A program made the translations under genes and the position numbers. A stretch of 64,000 nucleotides of DNA from Neospora caninum Liverpool. Its lineage: Eukaryota > Apicomplexa > Conoidasida > Eucoccidiorida > Sarcocystidae. Below the pieces are notes generated by a model, which made no database searches, was not told the DNA's origin, and saw only the letters and a list, made by a program, of their open reading frames with translations. Positions 36,476 to 49,078 of this stretch are shown in pieces; the first letter of the stretch is position 1; every line of letters begins with the position of its first letter. The stretch lies in assembly GCF_000208865.1 (NCBI RefSeq), contig NC_018391.1, positions 1,984,001 through 2,048,000 on the forward strand, in the 5' to 3' direction.

Positions 36476-39400
36476 TCAACTCAGTTCCGCAGGCGGCGCT
36501 TTCCTCTGTTTTTCACACGCAGCCGTCCGAGACGGCTGGCACGATAAGCCGCCTTTTCTTCTGGCGTAGAGCGGCATGTGCGAGAAGCGGCGGGTTACGG
36601 ATCGGGCAACGGTCGAGGCAGCCGAATAGCACGGCGAGGTCGGATCCAGTCGCTCCTTCGGCGAGAAGGAAGGACACGCCGAACGGAAACTGTTTTTCGG
36701 CTTGACGGCGGGAGACAGATGCGTGCCGGCGTCCATACTGCGAGGGGACAGAGAGGAGAGGCGCGACGTAGGCCGAGGCTTTGCTGCCGCCGCGCAACTT
36801 CTCTCCGTGAGACGTGAGGGCGCCCCAAAGAGAAAGTGGAGAAGCGAGAGGGCTTCCGGCGAGCCGCCAGGAGCTGAGGGCGACCCCGCGCCGTCCAGAT
36901 CTGCACGCTCCTGGAGGCAAGTCAGCAAATTGTCCGCCTTCGCACAGTACATGTAAGCCATCAGCCGCGCCGTTGGGCTGCATGCATCTTTGTAAAACTC
37001 CGCAAAAAGCAAACGGGGATGATACCCCGACGTCGGCGTCCCCAGCGCGGGGCCGAGATTGTCGGGCAACTTGGAAAGCGGCAGCAGGCGTTGACTTGGA
37101 AACCTGTGGAGGCCGCGAATGCCCTAGAAGAAAGCGAGAGACAAGAAGCGAGAACGACACACAGCAGAAAACATCTATAGAGAACAAGGCGTGGATGGAG
37201 CAGCAAGAAAGAACGCGAGAAGAAGCCTGAAGAAAAGCGAGAAAAAAACTGGAACGAAAACGCAGCCGAGGGCGAGATAGGACAGCACGACCAGCTTTTT
37301 GGGAGGGAGCGAGACTGAAAAGCAGAAGCGAAGGGTCAGACGTACGACAGAAAGGCAAAGATTCCCGCAGCTACACCGAGAACCAAGGCAAAGAACACAC
37401 GCAAGCTGGGACACTTGGAAAAGGAGAAACGTTTCGCTTCCTTTTCGCTTTAGGGATCAGCCTTCCTGCCTGTTTCTCCGGGAAACAGGGGGCCCACTCC
37501 GAGCCGAACAGGAACGTGAAAATCAAATCTGCATATTCCTAAGCACGAGGCGGAACGCGTGAAACACTAAACGTGCAGCGAGACACGCACACACACACAC
37601 GCACGCAGAAGTCCGCGCTTTCCTCGTGAACTGAGCGCTTTGATTCTCTTCGTTCCCTTCACCCGCGGCCCCTCGTTTCTGTGCTCGGCGCTTCGATTCG
37701 CTCCGGTGCTTTCTGCGTGCGTACATTCGGCCAGAAGAGACAGTAGAGGAAGGCGAGACCGGCAATCGCCCAGACGGCGCAAGCAAGTCCGAAGCTGGCC
37801 GCGTGGAGCGAGTCCTGCATGCTCTCGCGGAGAAAAAGCTGGCAGTGGTGCAGCGCTAAAGAGATCACCGAAGGCACCAAGGCGCACGGCGCTAGCCACT
37901 TGATGCAGATGGACCAAAGGACGGTGAAGCCGCAGACCGACGCGTGGCCGCTGATCACGCGAGCGAACTCGAGGCGAAGTACTTCCGTGTTCCCGATCAT
38001 TAACCACCACATGCGGTCCTGAGGAAAAGAGAGGGAGGCGAAAGAGCCGGACAGGATGGCACAGAGGGACAAAGGGAAGGGAAAGGAGAGAGCACAGGGA
38101 GGGGAGAACAAAAGACGCCGATGACAGCGAGGGAACGGCGACGCGGGAGAGCCCAATGCGGAGTAAGAGAAGCGAGAGAAGACCAGAAGACGGGGAGGAA
38201 GAGAGTGAGAAGAGCAGAAAAACAACCCACACAAAAGAGACAAAAACCGGCGCAACTCTCGCAAAAGAAACGAATGTTGTGGACGTGGGGCAATACCTGC
38301 CACAACCGACCGACTATGTTTTACGTGCGCCCTCTTTGTACATACATACTACGAGTATCTCTACCTATTTATCTACTATCTAGCTATCTCTCTATCTATA
38401 TAAGTATAGACATGAATATGTACACGTAAGCAGGTAGGTTTGTAGGCATGAAGACAGTAGGACCAAGTACACAGAAGGCCCAGATTTGCGTTGTATACGT
38501 GGAGACGTGCACGGATCTATATACACGTCTTTCCTAAAATCACATCTTCATACACATGTCTATATATATGTATATGTATATGTGTGTATATATATATATA
38601 TATTCTTGGTTGCCCAGAAAGACAAATGTGTTCCTTTGGTTGCTCTGTTCTCGCTTTTGTTTTTTCGACTCTTCCATTCGCAACGCTCCCTCGCTTTCCC
38701 ATCAGCGGAGACTCTCTCACCTGAACAGTGAGCGCGTGGGCATTATGCGAGGCCGGTGCGCGACGTTTCCCTGTTTCTGGATCCCTGGATTTCTTCTTCG
38801 CCTCCCAGAGGTCTTGCAGCATCGGCGCACACACCGCGAGCACGTACGCAGACGCAACGCACACGACGGCTGAGCCGACCCAGTAGGCGCAGAAGGCCGC
38901 CGGAGATTCGAAGAGCACCCAGAGAGCCGCGAGGGCGAGCATGGATGACCAGTTGAGGATCGCGTAGAGATAGACGGCTGCGCAAACGCATGCAGGCTGA
39001 GATCGGGGAGCGTAATGCTCAGCCAGCGTTACAGTGATGTCGTCGCGTCAAAATCCAGGACGCCAAGAGATGGGGAAACACAACGCGACTCAGAGAGAGA
39101 GACGGAGAAAAAGAGAGACTAAACGCGTGTGTGTGTGTGGATTTATTCAGGTTCGGGTGGAGAGGTGACCCACAAAATGACAGTTGCGCCAAGAGAGAGG
39201 ATCCACCCAGCGCATGCGGAAAGCGTAGACCGCTGCAGATGGAACGAGGAGGTCCAGAAAAATCAAAGGGGCTCTCGTTGCTGCCAAGGCAGGCAGGGAT
39301 TTGCCGTCGGTGGAGCCGTGATGGACACCTTCCAACGTGCCGTGATTTGCATGATCTTTCTTCACCTTTTGACTCCCCTTTTGTCTCGCGTCTCGCCCTC

Positions 39401-42400
39401 TCCATTTCTTGTCTTTGCCTCTGTGTTCGTAGCGTTTCGTCTCGTTTTGCGTTCCGACCGCCCACCTGCTTGCCCGAGGAATCTGGATTGTTCCCTCAAG
39501 CCGTGGCACCAGCCGACAAACACGCAGATGCCCAGGCAGCACCACAGATGGCCTGCGGCGCCGACGTATTTCCTGAGGAGAGCGACGACCTGCACGAAAC
39601 AGCGGAAAGGCATCAGGGGAAGAAAGCGTTCCGATGAGCTGTCCAGAAGTTCGTCGAGCTGCTGGAGCCGCCAAAACCCAGAAGGGCCAACTACCCCGCC
39701 TGTAGGAGAGTGCGAGCCTCCCCAGTTGCCGCGAAGAAACGCGGAAGCGAAAGGGCGGCGTGCGCAGCTCCAGAGGCTTTTGCCGAATTCTCAGGAAGTG
39801 TCGGCAGGTTGCGGGGGGGGGGGAACGCTGAAAAAAAAGGATAGGGGCTGTGCGGGGAGAGGGGAGGTTTTACGCACATATCGGCCGTTGAAAGTAGCTT
39901 GAGGGAGAGACAGGAGAAACAGGAAGAAGACGAGAAGAAAGGGTGTGCGGTGCTTCCAGCTCTGCCCACAGAGCGCGCACTCTTGAAGCGCCTTCACCAG
40001 CACGAGCACCAGCAGCGAGAGTGTCGCTGTGAGGAGAATTGTCGCCCCCGTGTAGACGGCGGTTGCCATGATCCGCTGAAAAACGAAACACAAAAACGCA
40101 CGCGGGGGAAACAGTGGCAACATGCAGACCAGCGAAAAGGAGGTCACCATACGTCATACCCGTCGATACCTCAAACAAACCTGTCTGCAGAGGCTAAATA
40201 GAAAACATGCATGTTCGGGCGCATTAACTCAGACACCTACGGAGCCGCATGTACGCCAGTAACCCTTTACCAGTAGATAAAGCGTCCAATTTACAACTCG
40301 ATGCGTTTCCGTGTGTCTATCTAGACCACTTATTTGCCTGTCTACACACATATATCTCTACATTTTCTATGTATAACTGTAGATCCACACTGATATACAG
40401 AAGTGCCTGGGTAATTGGTCTGTTTCTTCTCTGTTGTTTTGCCGCACTTGAATGAGTGGCCGGAATCGCGACACAATCTAGGACAAGCAAACGCCAGGTC
40501 TGCCTTTCTACCTTTGCCAAAATACGTCGAGGTAGTCGGGCGAGCGCTTGAACCTCAGTCGACCTTTGCTCGTTTCCTGGTTTTGGCACGAGTGGTGAAT
40601 CTTCCTCACCTCGAACGGTTCATTGAGGAAGACAGCGACGGGATAGACGATAAAGATGTGGGCGGAGGGGGCGTCTCGCAGAATGAGGTTGGCTGAAATA
40701 CCAAGAGGCTTCGCGGCGAAGCAGATTGCGCTGGCTGAAGAGCCGAGGCAAGCACGCGAGGACAGAAGCCAACACGTTCAGCGTATTCAGCGTACGCTAC
40801 GCCTCTTTAGTGTTTCATTTGCTGCTTGTTCTTCACGCCTCCCTGGCCGTGTCGCTTTCTTTTCCCGAATCTAATTGCAGTGACATCTCCTGTAAAAAGG
40901 TGTCCCTGGCCGCTTGCCTCGGCTGCGCGCGGCCGCAGCCGATCGAGCGTTGCGTGTTCTCGCTCACGGGGCGGAACAGCAAACACACAGGCACGCCCAG
41001 TAGGATGTGAGAAAGGAAGAAGGAATGCACAGACGGAAAGCTTAGGTGTCTCCACTTTGGCAGCCTTGGCTGTTGAAGAGTCTCACCAACAGCCAGAGAC
41101 TTCGCCAGAGACGCGGCTATACTCGTCACCGTTGCTCCAGTCGCCTCCGCCATCACGTTCTGGCCAACTCTGTAAAATATGGAACCGAGAGAAAACTCCA
41201 ACACGCGAATGCACCGAGAGAGCTGTCTGCGTCGCTTCTGCCGAAGAAGGCCTTCCAGAAGTTGGAAACAGACACTCGATCTCTTCGCTGACCCCGTCTG
41301 TCTTGCTGTGGCGGTCCTGCGCTTGTTCCCCTTTCTCCTTTTTTCGGCTCGGTGCTCTCGCGTCCGAACTCGCTTGTTTGAGTACTTATCCCCAGGCAGA
41401 CTGTCCCTGCATGTGTACGGAAGACAGCTTTTAAAAGAAAAAAGGGGCCGTCTAGAGAGAACGGTGCGCTCCGACGCTGAACTGGAGCGCTCCCCGGGGT
41501 CTGTTCGTGTACCTGACCTTCGTTGAAACTCCTTGGTTTTTTGCTCGCTTCTCTATTCTCGCCCGCTTGTGCGTCACCTGTCCCTCAGCTGCGCAGCAAG
41601 ACAGTCCCTCCTGCCTAGCTTCACACCAACGCACATCTCGAGTCTATGTGCATGCCTGGAAAGCCTGTGAGGATTGGCATGCATATACGACGGCGTGTGT
41701 GGTGTGTGCCTACACCGCGTGTGTGGCGCATGCCGTTCAGCCTGCGACTTTCTCTGCTTTCGCCAGTCGAGAGCGCTTGCCTACCTCGCGCGCGCTCCAA
41801 GAGTGCAGAAGAGACCGACCCCCACCCACAGGTCTCTCGCGGCAGTTAGAATCGCTGTCGTCCACAAGGACGGCGAGCCGATGGCGCGGAAGATTTGCGG
41901 GGACCGGAACACGTGCACCCCGCTGAAGAAGTGGTGGCGTATCCGTTCGTTGAACCCAATCTCGCCAAGCGCCAGGACTGCCCACAAACTCAAGACTCCT
42001 GCACAGACTGAAGGAGACAGGGACGCGAGGCACCGGGGTCAAACCAGAGATGAGAGACGCGAGCGAGGAGCCAACGCCGAGAGGGCGTTTGAGGCGTTTC
42101 CCCACAGACCCCTACGAAAAACACGCCCCAGACACGTCAGCCTCGCAGTTGGGACCAGGCCGAACCATAGAACTGAGTCTCAAGAGTAAAGAGCGAAACG
42201 AAACGCGGAAGGCCACACAGACACCACAAGCGATTGAGGGTGCTGGTGGCCGCTGCGCGATACGCGACTGCGTGCGAGTCAAACAGAACGGCGCCGGGTG
42301 GACGGAACGAAAAGCGGAAAGGCTCGAAACTACCTCGATGGCTCTCACCGATGGACAGGGTGGAACCGCCGAGGATGTACAGGTAGCTTGCAAGCAACCA

Positions 42401-43936
42401 CGCGGCAGCGATGCCACAAAGGAGATGAAAATCGGGTCCGTCGCCTCCCCAGTAGTAGATATCTGAAGAGGCATTCTTTCCTCTTGTGAGTTTTGTGTTT
42501 CCTCCCTGCTTGCTGGTCTCCGTCTCCTCCTCGCCTCCATTCTCTGACCGCTCTCTCTGATTCAGAGCCCCTGCCTCCTCTCTCTCTGTCTCCATTGGCG
42601 CATTTTCATTGTTCGGTTCGTCTCCGCGCTGCTCGCTTCCGTCTTCCTCTCTTTGTGGCTTCGGCGCTCTCGGTTCAGCTTGTTCTTCTGGCTGTGTTTC
42701 TTCCTCGCCTTCTCGCTCTGGCGCCTGCGAGCCGCGCGCTGCGGGGCTGTCGCTGTCTCCGCGCGCGTTCGCGGCGTCGGCGCCGACGTCCCCTCGAGAT
42801 AGCGAGCCCAACGAGCGGTCGCGCACGGTGTCTCCGAGGGGTGTGCCACTAAGAGACGCCGGGCCGGGGGCGATGCGGGCGGCAGCGGCCATAGCCGCCG
42901 TCCGAGGAACGAGGCCAGGCGCAGAAAGCGACAAGGAATTGAGAGAAGCGAAGAGATGGTACGGAGAGAGACGGCTGCTTTCACGCCTGCAACCGAACCG
43001 TTGACTGTACATCACAGCAGACTGCGATGCGCGGGCAAAACAAACAGAGAGCATACACACAGCGAGATACAACACAGGACGCCAGTGCATGGATGCCGAA
43101 GGCGCGACGCAGCACAAGGAAGCCGCACCCTCTGCAGAGGCAGCAGAAAGAAAGTTTTGGTGAGGACCGTCGTTGTACCACGATCACCAGCAGCGGTGCC
43201 GAATGAGTCTGTCCCGGCGATTGCCGACGGAGAGGCAATCGTGGCGAGAAACGCGAAGCCTTCACAGAAAAAGTGGGGGCAACATATGTGTAGGTGGAGG
43301 GTAAAACGAAACGCGGTACGCCCGACGCAGGTTCTCTGGCGTACACCTCATCGAGAGTGGAAGCTGCTGCGGCAAGAACAGGAAACGCTGCCTCCACACG
43401 AGGCCTCCCGAAGGGTTACACAGACGCGACACGGGGGAACGAGACACGTGGACATGGAGACTTCGACAGAACAAAAGACCTCAGACGGAGGCGGACCGAA
43501 CCGAGAAACATGAGGAGGGTATCGCTACGTGTGCCTAGCTTCTTCGAAGAAAAGGACAGCGCACCTTCCTTACCTTTCCGAGATTGTATGGAACACAATA
43601 GCCTCGTTCTTCCGAGAAGACGCAATAGCTTCTCGAGTTACATAGCGCCTCATTCATCCCAAACTGTCTGCAGTCTCGGACCTCCTGGTCTGTTAGCCTC
43701 CACGGCTGGACGGGACGAAACGATTCCACGAGATATACCAAACACTCGGCCGGGCGTCCTAGGGAAGCACACGAAGCGAGGAGATAAGCGCGGCGCATGC
43801 TTAGCTCGTGTGGACGGTGAGCAGTTCTCGTCGCTGCCTCATCAGCTACCCCGCCACAAATCTTCTCACGCTCTTGGGCAGACTGAAGAGCCAGGTCTCT
43901 GCTCGCTTCGCTATAAATCTCTCCTGTCTACATATA

Positions 43937-43967
<31 letters not shown>

Positions 43968-46212
43968 CTATATTGCTGTATGTAAGAGTAGCCCCCTCAG
44001 TCAAGGAGGCCCGGGTCATTCCACCAGGACACTCTCCTCTCTGTTGGCCTTGCCCTTTGCCTCCTTTGGTGTTCGATGGTCACTTTCATCCCTGCGAGGA
44101 GGCAGAAGGCTTACTGGAAAAGGGGACGATGTCGCAGAACAGGACGATGAGACACATGAAGATGCCTAGGCCTCTCGCGCGTTTGCAAAGGCTCCAGTAG
44201 GCGTACGGGGTTGAGGCGCGCGTGGCCTCGCCTATAGCAAGTTCGAACGCCATGATGGGGAGGCAGACGAGGAAGAGAGCAGCTGCGTAGATGAAGAAGA
44301 TCCACCCGGCGCATTCGTACTTGATAACTTCGGCAAAAAGATCTTCCATGGACTGAGTGCTGACGAGCACGGTCACGGAGAGGATGTACAGACAGAGGCG
44401 CTCGAACCAGTAGCCCCTATTTCTCTCGCGGCCCAGCCAGTTGACTGTCTCCTCGTCCAGCGTACTCAACATGCGGGGGTACTCGAGAAGGTCGGAAAGT
44501 CGGGCAACTTCTTCTGGGCTTCTCGAGGCAATCGCCGGGTTCTGCTCAGCCCACGAAACGTCGTGCGGCAGCACTTCCAGCTGCATGCCCCCCGACATCC
44601 GGGTGACTGTCTCCTGCAGCGCCTGGAGGTGTGCGCGGCTGTGGTTCGAGGCTGCGTAGGTGGCCGTTCGGTAGACGAATTCGCGCTCCAGCTCCCGCCG
44701 GGTCAAGGCGCCTCGCTCTGTGAAAATCCCCGCCACATTCCGGTAAATGGGCCCCGCTCGAAACTCGCCTATCGCCTGCCGATACAGCCCGCGACGCACG
44801 GCCTGGAAGAGCTCGGCGGGACTCGCCTGCGCCCGAGAGCCGCTGCCGATGCTTGTCGAAGAAGCAGGCCGAGGCGGCGAAGCGATGCCCTGAGACTTCC
44901 AAGGGCGAACGCCTCCCCGCGTAGGTCGGCGCTTCAGGCCGTCGTACGCGGTCCGGGGGCACCCACGCGTCAGGGCTCCGTCCGAGGCGTTTCGCCGTGG
45001 ATTCAGCAACACAGGAACGTGTGCTGGGAAGCTGTTGGAAGCGACAAAGTCTCGGCTCTCGAGGAGGCCTGCGTGCGCTGGATTTCGCACTGCACCGTGT
45101 CTGTCGCCTTTCAGAGCCCCCGCGACGGGCGCCGGGAAGGCGGCAAACGGCGTGCCATCGCCTGCGGCCCATCTGAGTCTCCTGCGCGTCTCACGGCTCT
45201 CAGCCCCGCCTTCGCCGTCGTCGCCTCGACTTGCACACAACTCGTCGGCGGGCCCTGTCCAGGATCGCTTGAGGGCGGTATCCCCTTCGTTGCCGTGCGC
45301 ATGTCCTCGGCCAGCGTCTAAGATCTGCTCAGATGACGTGTGACGATTCAGAGGCGGGCAGAATGAACCGACGCGCCGAAGAACAAAATCAGCCCCCGTT
45401 GGCGCCTGCCTGTTTCCGTCGAGAGCCTCACCCTCCCGCAGAGGCGTGCGGTCTGACGCATACACCGCATTCCGCCTTCCCGCACCAGACGCCTCGCAGC
45501 GAGCGCGCCTCTCCAACACGCGTGAGACCTTCAGCTCCGGTCGCCTCGAACGCTCGCTGTCATCCGTTCCAACCGGCGTGCCCGCTCCGTCGTCGGCAAA
45601 GAGCACATTCCCCGGATCGTCCTCCTGGTCGGAGGCGTCCTCTGCGTAGTCCTCGTCATTTGCCGCAACTTCATTTTCCTCGTCTTCGGCCCCCACTGCC
45701 GCTTGCGCCACAGGGCCTTTGCGAGGGTGCCACGGAACGAAAGAGGAGATCCACGATCGCCGAGAATCGCCGTCGGAAATCGCCGACTCGCCTGTCGAGT
45801 GGTCAGCCGAGTTAGGAGGCACGGTCGGGGGTAGAGACGGGCACGAGGGAGAGACGAAGGCACTGCGCTCCACGGTGGAGTTGTATCGACTTTCCGGCGA
45901 TCCGCGAATCGGGCGGTCGCGGGCGCCGACCTGTTCACCGCGTGTGGCTCTTTCGTGCGTGAAATGCTGGCCGATTTGGCGCGAAGAGAACGAACGGAGA
46001 GGCAGTTCCGCAGGCACCGCCAAGTCCGTCTGAAGCAGGTCGGCGAACTCCGCTGCATTGTGGCTCTGGCGATCTTGCTGAAGCGTTTCGAAGGTCGAAA
46101 GCTGCGCCGCCGTTGCAGGCAGAATCGCCTCCACAGCACGCGTGGCTGGGTCCGACGGGCGAATGTCCGGCGGCCCGGTCCTCGGCGAGGAGCTCTCCTC
46201 TCGCCTGGACAT
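36476..46212 (-). CDS. SLC6 / sodium:neurotransmitter symporter family transporter, twelve exons
   Basis: Minus-strand exons: 46212-44115, 43758-43574, 43366-43320 (weakest), 42986-42349, 41998-41785, 41169-41087, 40734-40610, 40075-39878, 39589-39466, 38977-38721, 38018-37725, 37123-36476. GT-AG and phase agree throughout; about 1,636 residues. The start ATG has A at -3. A disordered, acidic N-terminus of about 600 residues precedes TM1. TM1-TM2 end in LVCLPIMAFELAIGEATRA, the family's G-x-P-x4-E-x3-G signature. TM3 is followed by a Cys-rich extracellular loop, then an acidic insert of about 150 residues with an N-glycosylation sequon (NAS), TM4 (AAAWLLASYLYILGG), a TM6-like segment with SLWTTAI, and a TM8-like segment AHIFIVYPVAVF. 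SLC6 proteins move amino acids or amines by sodium coupling at the plasma membrane. The N-x-W-R-F-P motif of TM1 is missing here, so substrate and coupling cannot be inferred. The last exon encodes a long cytosolic tail. Confidence 0.85.
38561..38604. repeat. TA/TG microsatellite in transporter-gene intron
   Basis: Imperfect TATATG/TA run inside the minus-strand intron 38720-38019. TATC/CTAT-type repeats at 38355-38405 lie in the same intron. Confidence 0.85.
39813..39822 (+). repeat. poly-G tract in transporter-gene intron
   Basis: About ten consecutive G within the minus-strand intron 39877-39590, followed by an A run. On the gene strand it is a poly-C / poly-T tract. Confidence 0.6.
43574..43758 (-). 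other. TM3 end and cysteine-rich extracellular loop 2 exon
   Basis: Encodes the end of TM3 (ECLVYLVESF) and then the loop after PWRLTDQEV. Within 35 residues are five cysteines, including the cluster ALCNSRSYCVFSEERGYC. Most SLC6 loops have a single conserved disulfide, so this loop probably carries extra disulfides. Acceptor TCCCTAG and donor GTAAGG are both strong. Confidence 0.75.
43932..43974. repeat. TA / GATA microsatellite in transporter-gene intron
   Basis: TA run grading into GATATA units, inside the first intron (44114-43759) of the minus-strand transporter gene. Confidence 0.88.
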
Positions 46213-49078
46213 GTTGAGGCAGATTGCTGGAGTCAAAGCAGCAATCAAAGGGCGCGCGATGTCATGCTGCTATGAGAGAGAGGCGAAAGGAATGCTGTGT
46301 GGACGCACGGAACGTCCAGTTCGACATGGAAGGCCAGCTGGTCGGAAACGGGGACAACTTTGAGGTGGAAAAGTCGACGGGACCGCGTGCGTTATCAGGC
46401 GAGGAGAATTGGTCTTCTGGTGAAGAGGAACTTTGCCTGAACGCAGGCCGGACAGAATCGCAAAGGTGACCGCCCCGACGGGCTGCAACCGAAGAGTGAC
46501 CGGACAGCGGCACCACTGGCATATCGGCAGGAATTCCCGCGTTGCCTTCTGTCCTTCGGCAGGAGTGGTGAGGAACACCAAGACACTGGTTCCATTCACT
46601 TGCTAGTTTACTCGTTCCTCGAGAACGAATGCGCAGGAGCGTGCACGGGTCCCGCGAGCTCGCGCTGTCCCTTGCCTTGAACCCAAACGACCGCAGTCCG
46701 GCCTGTCCTAGACAAGAGGCAAAGGAAAAGGGGGACGGAAAAGAGAAGACTCCAGTCAGTCGAGACCAGGCTCTGGAGATTGGGCCACGACAGCAGGATC
46801 GATACGGCAACGCGTTCAAAAAGACGAAGGACTACATGAGCCGGAGCAGGCGCGCGGGCCAACCTTGCATTTCTGCACAGCGACTTGTCTCCGCCGTCCC
46901 CTGTGCCCACCAGTTTCGCCAACTTGCTTGCCTTTCGACACTCCTTCGATTCAGGCTCTCCCTTTGGAGATCTAGGTCAAGCGAGTCTCAATGGAGGACA
47001 AAGAACCAGAAAAATAGGGCGGCGTCGGCTTCTGTGTAAACCGTCTCTTCTTTTGCGGGGATTGGGAAGTAGACGTGAGACAGACGATGTGTGGAGACGA
47101 CACCGTACCCCGGTGAGAGTCCCGTCAAGCTCGGAGGACGGCTCGAATCCGTTTTAGAACTCGTGCGAAGGAACTCTGTGGTGAGAATCGAGGAGTGGGT
47201 GCGGCGGAAGAGCCCGGGTAACGGTGGAAATGGCTTCTATTTAAGAATTCCCGAGGGCTCGTTGGCCGAGGTAGTCGGCAATTCTCAACTTGTTCCGATG
47301 ATGTGCACCCTCCCATGCAAAGCCGTGGAGCCGCAGCGCGGGGACTGCCGAGTCTTCGTCCTCACGCTACAAACAGATGCTGGAAAGCAGCCTGGTCTGA
47401 AAAGAAGAACAACCTGTGAAAGTAGCCCAATCTGTTTGCCTCCACAAGTTATGCCTTCTCGTTCACTCCTATAATATGCCCACGCAAGTGTCACCTCCTA
47501 GGGTGTCTTCCGTTTCATTCCTTCGCCGCCCGCACGGGTCGCGCGACTTACCATGCGCGGGCGTGACGGAAAAAGAGCTGCGTTCTGCTGTAGATTCCAT
47601 TCCGTCTCGAGGCGAATATCGACTAACTTGCAAGGGTCTAGGGATGCCTAACAAGCGCAAAAGGGTGCTTTTTTTAGCCTCCGAACAAGAATCATCAGGG
47701 AGCGACCAAGACAGATCAGCAGGGCAACAGAAAAAAGGAAACTCGGTGCGGAATAGGCGCTCGCCTGCTGATGTTTTAAAAATTGCCTTCCTTGTTTTTA
47801 CCTACTCTCGTTGAGGGAGTTTCCAGGAATGCATGCGCAACTCGAGAGCACACAAAATATGTCATCAAACCGTTGGCGAGCAGTGTGTGAGGAACGCGCA
47901 GCATATCGAGAGTCCTGCTGGACGGACTACCGTATCAACAGCAACAGCGATGTTCAGCAAGAAAACGTTGTCACGGACACGGTCATTCGGTTTCTTTCTA
48001 TCTCCCGAAAGGTTCGAGGGGACTGTGGATCCCTGCGTATCTCGAAAGTAGCCGTTGGTGTCACTCTCCCTTGTATGATCTCGCTTCCGAAGGAGACTCG
48101 GAAAGCATTGTTGGGAGACGCAGATCTGCCACGAGGATCTTCTTGAGGCAAAATTCTGGACCATGACGAGGACGCAGCTGCGCGCCTTGAAATCGTGTTA
48201 ATCTCTAGGCTGACGTTGCTCCCAGCACAGAAGCTCAGACCGGGGTGTATTCTAAACCGTTTCGCAAGTTGTGGCCGACCTAGACAATAATTTTCTCCCG
48301 AGATCTGGTGGTATGTACGAATGCGACAAATTTTACCAGACGTCTGTTTTGAAGACAAAGAAAACCTCTAACTTCCCCGCCGCCCTAGGTGTAGTCATGA
48401 CGACGGACGGGGACGCAGCCGGTTTCAACAAGTCATTTCAGCAACCTGGATTGCATGAAGTGAAACAGCTAGGTGGAAGGGAGTCACTCTGCAAATAGCA
48501 GATAGTTTCAGCGCCAATTTCCCTTTCGGGTGGGGGCTCTCCGCGACAAAAACACACGCTGGCTCACCAAGAACAGCAAAGAGCGTAGCAAAATCTGGAG
48601 TCAGGTGTTATGGGGGGACCTCCAACAGACCTGCCGCTTATCTACCTGCTGCAAAATTCACATTATTAATGTGAAGTGTGTGCCAACGAAACGGCCTACA
48701 ACGTGCCTGTCTTACACTAGTGCGGTGAACATCCCTGGGTTATGGTCCTGCTACTGTAACGAGACATAGAGGATCACCGCGCAAAAACTCATGTTACCCA
48801 CTGTTTAGCCTTTAAACTTAGACACTGAATGAAGCACAACACTGGAGCGATTGCCGGGGAGCCAGACGTAGCTGAAGCAATGGCAACAGAAAGCACTAAG
48901 GAACACGAAGTCTAGCGCTACGAGCGGGCAACAACCTGGTAGCAGGGAAGGCTAGCGACCACGGAAGGTTGTCCTACATGGCTATGGTTAGTCATATTTT
49001 TCCTTTTGATCGTTTGGTCAGGTTTCACATATTGACGTGAGTTCTTCCCTAAATCGCATTTCCACTAGTTGCACAGAT
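46213..49078. other. upstream region of the transporter gene; weak ORFs only
   Basis: This region should hold the transporter promoter and 5' UTR. From about 47.1 kb it is less GC-rich than the neighbouring genes. Plus-strand ORFs at 47091-47474 (containing ESVLELVRRNSVVRIEEWV) and 47416-47814 (containing KELRSAVDSIPSRGEYRL) look more protein-like than chance but have no start context or proven splicing partners. They could be exons or remnants of an accessory gene. Nothing is firmly supported. Confidence 0.4.
47042..47048 (-). promoter_or_regulatory. AGAGACG heptamer (minus strand)
   Basis: CGTCTCT on the plus strand is AGAGACG read toward the transporter gene, 830 bp upstream of its start codon. 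It matches the Toxoplasma WGAGACG element; chance occurrence cannot be excluded. Confidence 0.25.

Noticed and set aside
40807..41055. Minus-strand ORF between transporter exons
   Set aside because: The exons 41169-41087 and 40734-40610 join directly in phase and give SLC6-like sequence; this ORF lies in the intron.
42981..43397. Longer minus-strand ORF overlapping the small transporter exon
   Set aside because: Wrong frame for joining the upstream (phase 0) and downstream (phase 2) exons; only the 47-bp segment 43366-43320 fits, and that weakly.
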